Part shown: positions 54,911 to 64,000 of the stretch, piece by piece | Position numbering within the stretch: the stretch's first letter is position 1 | Layout: every line of letters begins with the position of its first letter | Source: Rhipidocladum racemiflorum | Taxonomy: Eukaryota > Streptophyta > Magnoliopsida > Poales > Poaceae | Direction of reading: 5' to 3' | Assembly: GCA_036346355.1 (NCBI GenBank) | Contig: CM070576.1 | Location: 57,707,712 to 57,771,711, forward strand | DNA: 64,000 nucleotides | The notes under the pieces: generated by a model | What the model saw: only the letters and a program-made list of their open reading frames with translations | What the model was told of the DNA's origin: nothing | The model's database searches: none | Made by a program: the position numbers and the translations under genes

Positions 54911-55402
54911 TCAACAGCTCGGGCAAACTCGATGTGTCCCGCTTCTCCCTTCTCTTGCAGTTTGCAATTGCAACATCTTTTCTTTTCTTTTGCTGATTTT
55001 CGTAACCCCAACGGAAGCACAGAATAGAAAGTTGTTCATCAATTCTACTATGTCCTGTATTAGTTTCGATTACATCAACAATCAAAATGCAACATAACAA
55101 CATCTCTTGTCAAATCCTTGATTCCGAGGCATTGCAGCATGGCCAATAGCAACTATCAACAGCTCGGGCAAACTCGATGTGTCCCGCTTCTCCCTTCTCT
55201 TGCAGTTTGCAATTGCAACATCTTTTCTTTTCTTTTGCTGATTTTTTTAACCCCAACGGAAGCACAGAATAGAAAGTTGTTGATCAATTCTACTATGTCC
55301 TTTATTAGTTTCGATTACATCAACAATCAAAATGCAACATAACAACATCTCTTGTCAAATCCTTGATTTCGAGGCATTGCAGCATGGCCAATAGCAACTA
55401 TC
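54911..55402. repeat. 245 bp tandem duplication
   Basis: TCAACAGCTCGGGCAAACTC begins at 54911 and at 55156; the two copies run head to tail with only a few substitutions. On the minus strand the unit holds a short open frame with a Lys/Arg-rich segment and SLPELLKVPKVIEAGS; no family was recognised. Confidence 0.9.
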
Positions 55403-55571
55403 ATCAGCAAACCAAAGGGTAACAGTAGAGGGACCAACCTGAAACGCGTCACAAATCACAGGCTGGTACTCAAAGGATTCAAGCACTAATGGAACACAAA
55501 TACTAACCCCTATGGATGAACTAGATATTGGTGCAAGCAACAAAAGCTCAAGCTCTAGACCTCCTGGAATT

Positions 55572-58478
55572 GTAACACCCTAAAATTTTGAATTTTGGCT
55601 TGTTTATTTATTTGAGAAATTTTTTGATTTTCTTGGATTTATTTGCTATTTTTGAAATGTAGCCTTTTGTGAAAATTGATTTAAATATTTGAAAATTTTT
55701 AAATAAAATTTTGTTTGAAAATATTTTATTTGAGTTCAAAATATTTTGGGGATTTTTTTTGGAATTTTTAGAGTATTTTTGCTATTTATTTTGAATTAAA
55801 TAAATTTCTGGAATTATTGTAAATAGAAAAGTTTGAAAATTCATTTAGTTAGCCTTTTGGGCCAAGCCATTAGGGCCCAACCCATTTCTCCACACCAGCC
55901 CAACCCACCTCAACCCATCGCAGCCCAATTTGCGAAACCCTAGCTCCTAACCGGTGGATCAAGATTTCACGGCTCGGATTTGACCGCGTAGCCATTAGAT
56001 GCGAGCCGTCCAATTTCGCCACGTGGACGTCTGAGATTGCTCCGTGTCGTTGCCACCATAGCAAAGTTTTACTCCATGCTCTACCATTTTCATCGCGGTT
56101 TCCGCGGCCCCTATTTAATGCACTGACCCTGCTTCGAGGATCCCCGTCTCATGCCGCCCCTTGTGCCCTACTCCTCGCCACCTTAGCCATCCTCGTCTGC
56201 GCGGGATTGCTCGCCGAAGTCGAGGTGGTCACCGAATTGCCCGTGTCGCGTTCCCTCAGATCCACCAGACCGCATCGCCAGATCATCACCGAAGCGCCGA
56301 ATCGGAGGTCATCTTCTCGGGCTCCGGTGAGTGCGCCGTCGTGAGCTTGCCGACCAAACCCTAAGCCACATCCTCGCCGTGTGTCAGACGCGTGTTGGCC
56401 AGCTAAGCGTCCTCGTCTACATCATCACCCGCGCGATCGCCGCGACATCGTTCACGTCAGCCGTGACGTCAACCCTAGCGGACCCACGCATCAGTCGGCT
56501 ATGTGCCATGAGCCCGGTCCACCGTGGACCGAGCTAGCCTCGTGGACATGGTCCATGGACTGAGGGCCCACCTGTCAGCCGCTATAGGATTTTTAAATTT
56601 ATTTTTATTCTTGGTAATTAGTACTATTGACATCAGCATGACGTCATAAATTGATTTTCTTTTAGAAATTTAATTCGACCAAAAATAAAATAGGTGATGA
56701 CATTGGCAGTGATATCATTATTCGATTTTTTAGTAGAAAAATAATTCGAACAATTAGTGTTTATTCTTTTTATTTATTTTAAAATTTTCTAGAGCCCGTT
56801 CTTCCTCATACAAGCTCCAATTGAGGTGATTCTAGTTTCTAAAAATTTGTAAAATTAAGCTCTATTTAATGGTGAATTTTATTTGATTTTAATTTGGAGT
56901 TTATTTGCTCTTTGTTATGGTATTTATTTACAATTCTTTTCGATTCGCGTAGACGTTGAAACACCGTGAGTGTAAGAGAGTGGAGCGTGGACTCAAGAGC
57001 CAGGTTCAGAACCAGAGCAAGGACTTTATGAAGGCAAGTTACAAATCCTTTACTATCTTGAACCCAATCTTTGAAATGCTATGTTGAATTTAAATTATTA
57101 CATGCATAGATTCTAGAAATGTATTTCAGTCCTAGTTTAAATCAAATAGTTATTTCATGATTGTTAAATCCACTTTTGATGATTGAATTCTTTGTTCCAT
57201 TGTAACCCTAGGTTATATTTATGATGTATGATGAGTATCAAAATAGTTAGGACATGCTTAGTCTTGCTTAGACCTAAATTTAGGTTATTTTGGGAATTTT
57301 GTGCCAAATGATGATTTTAATGAAATTGAGAATTATGTTTTGAAGGTTATTGATAATTGTGCCATGGACTTTTATATTATGTCATGATAAAGTTAAAAAT
57401 ATGATTTAGATTGGGCGAGATGGGCTAGTGTGGTGGTTTCATGGGTTGTGAAAGCTCGCCTAGTCAATTAAGGACCGATCTGTGAGTTTTCTAAATGTAA
57501 AGCGTTATCATATTACCACATGTCTAGTATGGGACAAACCTAGTTATTCGTATTGCAACATATCATGAACAGTCATGCTATTAGGTGGGAAGTGGTGTGA
57601 GCGAGAGGCTGCCACTTGGTGCAAGAGGGGGCTTCTGAATTAGGCTGAGCCTTTCAGCGGTGAAACCTTAGCGGGCATGACTACATGGGTGGAACTTTAT
57701 ATTGGACCTTGTCGTGATTTCCTCTGCCGCACACCAAAGAAAGTGTGTATTTTGGCACAAGTGGGCAATCATATCTTGTGGGTAAAGTTGTAGAACCTCT
57801 ACAGAGTGTAAAACTAATTGATTAGCCGTACCCGCGGTCATGGGTATGCTGAGATGGCCTTTCACATATTAGATCTTATTGTTTACAAAAAAATAGTTTC
57901 GAGAAAGTATTCAGTGGGGATGGAGTGAGTCCATCATGGTAAAATTGTGTTATGCTCCATGAGGGATTCCTGAGTTGATTCTAGGAGTGATTTCTAAATC
58001 TAGAAATATTGAAAAATGAAACGTACTATATAATTAAAAATTATGCTTTGGAAAATTACTTAAAGTAATTGTGAACTTGCTGCTTTACGCTAAAATAACC
58101 ATACAACCATCCTTTGTGATTCCGTACATTAACACTGCATCTCCTGTGTGACTTGCGGAGTATTCTTGTACTCACCCTTGCTTACTCTGTTGATTTAGAA
58201 AAGTTCTACAATTAAGAGGATCAAGATAACTAGGACCACTACCTCAGTTGATTGCTAGTGGTAAATCTATTGGGTTTTATTTTATTTTATCTTATTTTCG
58301 CTGCTTTACTTTTATTTGGCCTACGAGTCAATATTATTGTAAAAGACTATGTCAGTTATTGAATAAAGGTGCGTTTGATGCATTGTGTTATCAACTTTAT
58401 TTATTGTGTACACTAGCTCGATCCTAAATTAGTGTGTTTTATACATAGCATTCGGAGGTGTTACTTCCGAGTCTGACA
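55572..58478 (+). mobile_element. Solo LTR, TGTAACACCC type (copy C)
   Basis: Begins TGTAACACCCTAAAATTTTG and can be closed at ...GTCTGACA (58,478), about 2.9 kb. It has a TATA-like CCCCTATTTAATGC (about 56,108-56,121) and GC-rich leader-like sequence, then AT-rich sequence with the family blocks GGTGGAACTTTATA, GCACACCAAAGAAAGTGTG and GGGTAAAGTTGTAGAACCTC. No primer binding site or coding sequence follows, so it is probably a solo LTR of a chromovirus-like Ty3/gypsy element. The flanks GGAAT and AAAAT are at best a weak target duplication; the alternative right end GGTGTTAC (58,457-58,464) is also possible. Confidence 0.6.
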
Positions 58479-59118
58479 AAAATCAACATCTCTGGACCTT
58501 GGTTCAAGAGCTCGATGCTATGGCATTTAGAAAAGGTTCATCCACAAGAATAGCTCATCAACAGGGGCAACTCAGGTTTGTCAAGTCTCACAATAGTGAA
58601 GTGTCCACAATATTGAAACCAGAAGTTGATAATTTACCTGATCATGGTTTTCATCCAGTTTATACGTCAAATGGCGAGCAGTGATCAAGAGAAGATGAAG
58701 GGCATCCCTTTTGACTGCTTTGAGTCTCAGATAATGCTGTAGAACCTTGACATACCAAGGTACGCTCCAAAAATTGAAGCACTAGAGATTCGACAAAAGC
58801 AAAGTTCAATGAAGAGTGAAGAAGAGGAATCCATGACATGATACTATAGTTATCACAATAGAATAGACAGAAGAACAATATCATGCAAAACACAACTACA
58901 CATGCCACCTTTCATGCATATCAATTATTCCATAACCAATGCGCACAAGCCTAGTCCTTGAGATGTTAAACAGTGGATATACCTGCTCTAAAACGGTCCA
59001 ATATTCTTTGTCCAGAAATTTTAGTAACATATCAACATTTTTGTCTACCTTCTAAGTACCGAGTCTGGAGGCACAAAATTTATCCTTCGATTGGAAGAGC
59101 ACATTTTGTGTTATCTAA
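58479..59118. other. Intergenic or gene-debris sequence
   Basis: A plus-strand open frame (58,499-58,684) includes LVQELDAMAFRKGSSTRI and is compositionally gene-like, but no family was recognised. It could be part of a gene split by the solo LTR, since the sequence just left of the LTR (55,520-55,571) is also open. Confidence 0.3.
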
Positions 59119-59275
59119 TCAAAAAGTTGATCCACCACCTTTTGTTTTCCCTAGCAAAACATCTTTTGCCCCGTTGATCTTCAAAGCAAGGTAATGGCTT
59201 CCCCCCACATCTGGATGATTGGCAACCATGACCTTCTTATGTGCCTCTTTTATCATCTCGGGATAGACATTTTCC
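59119..59275 (-). pseudogene. TIM14/PAM18-like J-domain terminal exon (orphan)
   Basis: After an acceptor (ATCTAG|G) at 59275, 51 codons and a stop encode the C-terminal J-domain of the mitochondrial inner-membrane import motor subunit TIM14/PAM18, which stimulates the matrix Hsp70. Visible: EMIKEAHKKVMVANHPDVGG with the essential HPD, SHYLALKINGAKDVLLGKTK and the family-typical GGGSTF end. Changes from the usual consensus include Gly in INGAKD, where Glu is expected. The N-terminal membrane-anchor exons were looked for upstream to about 61 kb and not found, so this is a stranded exon or a gene fragment. The family call is strong; activity is unlikely unless distant exons exist. Confidence 0.75.
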
Positions 59276-59279
59276 CTAG

Positions 59280-60200
59280 ATGCATCAAAAGATAACATAC
59301 GACCAGTTAACAAAGGCAAGGAACATAACACGCATCAAATTGTAATGTACCAATGAAAAATTGTTGAATCGCAAATCAATGACACTACTTCATATGCAAG
59401 AACAACTGATCTAACATGTCAAGATAGATTCTGTTCAAATTTGCAAGGATAATCTCAAGACTTAATTCAATATGTTGGTAATAAGTACACCTAATAAGGG
59501 AAATTTTTCATATTTCACGACTTGACAATTCTGCTTCCAACAGTATTGTTTTTTTAATCAATAGAGCAAAGTTCTAAGAACAATAAATACAAATTCAAGA
59601 AAAAGTTATCTTCCTTTTTATGAATGACTTATCCCCCACTACCTGTTTCAATTTGGTATCTAATACTCTAGCTAGTAATAAAAATTTCACTAGATAATTA
59701 CCCAAAAGAAATACAAAGAATCCTACATAAAAAACCAAAAGAATCTTTTTAGACGAATCGATTGAAACGCATAAGTTCTACACTATCTATATGTTGCATC
59801 CTATAATAGATTGGACTATTGGGATTTAAAATGCACATAATTAGTGGCTTATTGTTTTGATTATCCATCGTTATCCAATTGGTTATCCATGTACTGAATG
59901 CAGTAATACCATTCATGTGTTGATCTATTGATGCTTGATGCATTCTCTCTAATATTCAGGATTAAACAAATAATAACTTCTTTCATTGCAGTTGATTACT
60001 CAAAAGACAAACCTTAACTGGAAGATATTTCATTCAGTCATACAAGAAGTCATCTCTAAAATTAGTTCTAAGCGGTGGTTGGTACAAGAACAATTTACCA
60101 ATAATGACAAGAAAAGGATCTACTGGCTTGCATATAAACCAAAAATTAGAGAAAAATATATAGGGCAAAAGTTGCACCTCAATGTTGGCTTGACGATGAG
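59280..60200. other. AT-rich sequence without recognised features
   Basis: No supported gene or element boundary. Confidence 0.5.
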
Positions 60201-60204
60201 AGGA

Positions 60205-60780
60205 GGCGACAAGGTCGGTGTGGACAACGGATGCACATATGAGGAAGACGGCGGAGGCACGGGCGAGGATGGAGTAGCCGGGGATGATGGGAGGACGGTG
60301 GAGCTCAGAGATTCGCGTGGGAGGTCTGCGGAGCTCGGAGGACGGTGAATTTCGGAGGACAATGGTGCAGGGGAGGATGATGGATATCGAAGGACAACAG
60401 TGAGGGGGAGAACACGGAGCTCGGAGGCGTGTGGGAGGATGGAGGCATGGGGTAGACTTGGATGATAGAGGCATCGATGACGCAGACAACGAAACTGAGT
60501 GACGACACGCGGGGCAATAGAGGCACGGTGGAAGATGGAGGGGCCGAGGAGGATGCTGGCGCTCAGAGATGTGGCGACAGAGGCATGGGAGATGATGGCA
60601 CTCGGACTCACGAGGGAGAACGGATGTGTTTGGGACGAGGGAGTTGGGGGAGGACGGTCTCCCTCGTCGCCAAGGCATTGGGGACGAGGGAGTCACGCGA
60701 GGGGAGGAGGACGTCGTGCCGGCGGCGGCTCAATCCTAGTCGCAAGGATAACCAATCATGAAGGATTAGGAGCTCGTGAG
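60205..60780. repeat. Degenerate G-rich repeat tract
   Basis: Recurrent GGAGGACGG/GAGCTCGGAGG/GAGGCA phrases make the plus strand purine-rich and create long low-complexity open frames on both strands (Ser/Pro-rich on minus). No domain is recognisable. Confidence 0.45.
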
Positions 60781-61035
60781 TGACGCCTAGCCGTCTAGGA
60801 GTCCTCAATCTCCAAGAGTAATAAATGCAAAATGGACTTGATCTTGGAGATGAATCTATTGCTCAGGATGAATGACTTGATCTATTGCTCTTAGCACTTA
60901 ATCTCTCTTTTAACACCTCACTCTCTAATAGATCACTAAGATCAAAGAGGAGGAGGAGTGGACTTAAAGAATGTATATTGAATGCTCAAAGTACTTAGCC
61001 AAAAAGCTAAACCCATAAGAGAGGGGATAGAGGGG

Positions 61036-61043
61036 TATTTATA
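61036..61043 (-). promoter_or_regulatory. TATA box of the copia-type LTR
   Basis: TATAAATA followed by CCCC on the minus strand, 44 bases downstream of the last palindrome. Confidence 0.65.
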
Positions 61044-61086
61044 GGGTGAGACGAAAACTAGTCGTTATGCCTCCACTCAGCCACAT

Positions 61087-61516
61087 ATCAGAACTTCCGA
61101 TCGTGACATCAGAACATCTGATATGACTAAACTTCCAGAAAAGCACACCTAAACAGTCGAAAACAACACACATCGGAATGTCTGAATTTCACGATCGGAA
61201 TGTCCGATGTGTCTAGAGAGTCACTTTGAAAAGCTTTCCTAAAAAGTTTCTAAGTCACGATCGAAACATCCGATACACAGATCGGAACATTCGATCTGCC
61301 CAGAGAGTACCCTTTTCAGATTTTACCTTAATAGGAACATCCGATAAAAATATCGGAATATCCGAAGTGTCCAGAGAGCACCCTAAACAGAGAGTTTTTG
61401 GAAAAAACTTTCAAGTCCTCATCGGAACATTCGATCCATCTATCGGAGTATCCGATCTATCCAGAGAGTACACAAAACAAACACACCGGAAAATCCGATG
61501 GATTGGAACATCCGAT
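61087..61516 (-). promoter_or_regulatory. Array of twelve 15 bp imperfect palindromes in U3
   Basis: The 15-mer consensus ATCGGAACATCCGAT occurs twelve times, starting (plus-strand coordinates) at 61087, 61108, 61172, 61194, 61260, 61281, 61331, 61352, 61421, 61442, 61485 and 61502. They form six pairs; within-pair steps are 21, 22, 21, 21, 21 and 17 bases. Several pairs are followed by CAGAGAG on the plus strand. Being just upstream of the TATA box, they probably form a cis-regulatory platform for a dimeric protein (inference). Confidence 0.75.
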
Positions 61517-61850
61517 CTGGACAGAGAAAGAAACCACACGGCGTATGTGTTGTGACTCGTGTCTCTCAACAAATTAAGCTAGTATTCATCTAAGCATAGA
61601 GACAAAACCTTGATCAACTACTTTACATCCCTCTTAATAGTACAGCATACCTATTGACTCAACAATAAATGAAAGATTAAATCGAAATGATGCTGTTTTT
61701 CTTTCTTCTCATTTTGTAGGGTCGCCATCGTTCGTAGATGATCTTACTTTGGGACTTTCATATGTCCATTAACTCATTGAACGCATTAGTCCCATTAATC
61801 GTTTGTCATTAATCATCCAAAACTCACTTAGAGGCCTAGATACACTTTCA

Positions 61851-62590
61851 GTTTATCCTTAATAAATCAAAGGAAAACCATCAACACATGATATAGAGTT
61901 ATTTGATGATTAAAAGACAAATGAACTCAATTTAAATTTTATTTAAATTGACAAGAGTGTATATATTAACTACACAAGTTTCATATATTCAATTTGATGG
62001 TTTGCAAGTAATGATTCAAATTATATGGAGTGGTGAAAAGGGATCAATACTCTTGTGACCATCAACTATAGAATAAACTCCATTAAATATGTGCATATAA
62101 ACAATTGAACATGCAATCAATATGCACATTTTCTGTTTCAGAATGCATTGGAGTTTATCCTAAGACACCATGAGTATAGTACAACTAGGCAAGTTAATCT
62201 ATATACTCAAGGGTTGTTTCAAAGCCTTGATCCTTTATATTATTTGGCAAGAAAACATGGATCAATACTATTGAAACATCAAGTTAAAGCACAAACTTCC
62301 CTTAGATGTGTGCATCCATATAATGTATAGAATTGGAAATACAATACACATCTTTAATGTATAAGAAACGAAAGAGTTCATCCTTTAACTTGAAACCTAA
62401 GTATGCAATAAAATAATAGAATGAATACTAGTGCATACCTTGTGTTTTCCATTTTCCATCCAAATTTGAGACTAATAAGACTAAAGCTCAATAATCATGT
62501 TAGTCTCATAATGATTAGATTTTTCATTAAACAATGATTAAATATTAATCTAAAATTAATTATCAAAACCAATGGAGCTTGAACTTACAA
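61851..62590. other. AT-rich sequence without recognised features
   Basis: Low-complexity AT-rich DNA; no supported gene. Confidence 0.5.
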
Positions 62591-64000
62591 TAACCCACCC
62601 GCGTCAAAACATAGATTTTAGTTTTGATTTTATATCAAAATAATAGAGGTACTCCTCAATATGTCAAAGTTCCATTAATGAAAAAATGGTGTATCTAATT
62701 ATTTGTTCTCCTAAGTCTAAAGCATGGCTAAGCATATATATAAATATTCAAGTATACCCAAATTTACATTATTTATTACCTAATCCCTACCTTATGGATT
62801 CCAATGTTGACACTATCATATTTATTAAGGAAGTTCTATGCAACAAGTAGAAATAACTACTAGTACCCACAATATAGCAATTCTACTAAAAGTACACGAA
62901 CTATACATAAAATAGTAAAACCAACATATTTTAAGCGAAAATATAGGATCAACTTGGTCAAAAGAGGTCTTTACCTTGCTCGTTGAGCTCTTGAGTTGGT
63001 TCGGGATCGATGAGGTAGGTTTCCTCCTCGGTATATACACGCAGCATGTTGTGAAGCAATAATAAAAACTAAATGAATCCAATTAGAGACCAAATTCAAA
63101 TATTGTTGTAGAAACAGAAAGAGCATGTTTTGAGAAAAAAATTAGAAACTAGTTTTATTCAATTTGGAGTTTATTTGCAAAAGTTATGAGCAAATTAATT
63201 TAAATCGACAGAAAATTCCTTAAAATGAGAAGATGTATTCTCCTCTAAACTAAAAGTATTTTTCTCAATTTTTGGTATTTAAACTTATTTATCCAAAGGC
63301 TGACAGGTGGGGTTCGCTCATTAGTGTTTTTTTATTTTTCAAAATAACTGACAGGTGGGGTCCACATGTTAGTGACTTATAACTAAATAGTGATTTAAAT
63401 CATGAAATAGGTTATTATTTTTACCTGAGCCCACATGCCAGAAACTCAGTTTTTAAATCCAGTTTTAAAAAGAAAAATCGATATGTGGGGCTGGCTTGTC
63501 AGTGATTATATCAGAGAGAGCTGTGTGTGCCTGACAAGTGGGGCCACCTATCGATGACTCAGAGCAAAGCGTAGGCTCGAATGACTCTGTCGACAGTGAA
63601 TGGTGGTGGATTATGCAGCAGCGATGCTTGGGATAGCTAGAGGAGGTGGAGTAAGTTCTCGGAGAGTGGTCGGCGGTGACTGAAGTTGGCTGGAGAACAC
63701 TGGCGGCTAAGCTATGTGGTGGCAACCATGGCAGGCAATGGGGGAGGGGAATGCAGGGGTGATGGTGCTCAATTGAGTGAGGAGAAAGCATCAGTTGGGG
63801 TGAGAGGATTTCATTTTAGGGATCAGGGGTAGCCGAAGCTCACTGGAGAGGTAACCGTGGTTGGGAAAGATGATGATCGTGACGGTGGTGAACTCGTAGA
63901 ACAAAAGTGGGAAAGAGTTAGTGGAAAAGGTTAGGGCATGTGAGAGAATTTTTATTGAGCTTATTGTTAATAGTCTCATAATTTGGATGGAAAATGGAAA
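62591..64000 (-). repeat. LTR-like segment (copy D, truncated by the window end)
   Basis: Reading the minus strand, it shares the layout of the TGTAACACC-type LTRs: GTGGGG/CTGACAGGTGGGG phrases (63,300-63,550), an exon-like stretch GAGGAGGAAACCTACCTCAT with GAGCTCAACGAGCAAGGTAA (about 62,970-63,030), then AT-rich sequence containing ATGCTTAGCCATGCTTTAGA (about 62,720). Copies A, B and C are on the plus strand. No coding sequence. Confidence 0.5.

Larger units (their letters stand above)
60781..61850 (-). repeat. Ty1/copia-type LTR with palindrome-array U3
   Basis: The minus strand starts TGAAAGTGTATCTAGGCCTC at 61850, a start shared by a common grass copia LTR class. It runs through a palindrome array (61,516-61,087) and a TATA box (61,043), with R/U5-like sequence after it to at least 60,781. 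No partner LTR, primer binding site or polypurine tract was found, so it is a solo or truncated LTR; the lower end is approximate. Confidence 0.6.

Noticed and set aside
60034..60696. 220-codon minus ORF
   Set aside because: Low-complexity Ser/Pro-rich translation of a purine-rich repeat.
61087..61516. Short regularly spaced repeats resembling a CRISPR array
   Set aside because: Plant nuclear context, repeats occur in doublets and not with uniform spacers, no cas genes; they sit in an LTR promoter.

Overview
This window is nuclear DNA of a flowering plant, almost certainly a grass. The genes are intron-bearing, the glycosyltransferase exons are very GC-rich, the GT/AG introns are plant-like, and most of the sequence is nested LTR retrotransposons, MITE-like DNA elements and decayed repeats of the kind that fill large grass genomes. 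Nothing prokaryotic, viral-episomal or organellar was seen. The species cannot be fixed from the sequence alone.

Layout. 1-3.3 kb: a broken C-terminal piece of a YSL-type metal-nicotianamine transporter (+), then a four-exon plastid-type YceD/DUF177 gene (-). 3.8-7.6 kb: a 3.8 kb non-autonomous LTR element (-) with two hAT-like MITEs inside it, one sitting exactly in its primer binding site. 8.4-9.9 kb: a decayed Ty1/copia pol (-). 9.9-13.1 kb: LTR-like AT-rich sequence. 13.6-17.7 kb: an apparently intact two-exon family-1 UDP-glycosyltransferase (-, 504 aa, UGT83A-like) whose 2.6 kb intron holds a Tourist-like MITE. 18-21.4 kb: GC-rich repeat and a decayed long LTR.

21.4-51.9 kb is one three-level nest. 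A 30.4 kb unit (outer Ty3/gypsy-type element, -, 2.7 kb LTRs, gag only) was split by a 20.5 kb Tat-lineage Ty3/gypsy element (-, 639 bp LTRs, gag-PR-RT-RNaseH-aRNaseH-INT plus a multi-exon antisense ORF). That element was split in turn by a 9.0 kb Sirevirus-type Ty1/copia element (+, 1.25 kb LTRs). Termini and target-site duplications can be read for all three: TCACG/TCATG (imperfect), ATACT (perfect) and TTCTT (perfect). Removing them from inside out restores each host element.

51.9-64 kb: a tRNA-like SINE candidate, a tandem array of about 85-112 bp units, a 245 bp tandem duplication, a 2.9 kb solo LTR beginning TGTAACACCC, the terminal J-domain exon of a TIM14/PAM18-like gene (-), a Ty1/copia LTR (-) whose U3 carries twelve 15 bp imperfect palindromes in pairs about 21 bp apart, and a final LTR-like segment (-) running off the window.

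The likely functional host genes are the glycosyltransferase and perhaps the YceD gene; the rest is mobile DNA or gene debris. No new defence or metabolic system was found. The most unusual items are the paired-palindrome U3 array, the conflict between nesting order and LTR divergence, the intron-bearing antisense ORF of the Tat element, and a MITE inserted precisely in a primer binding site.
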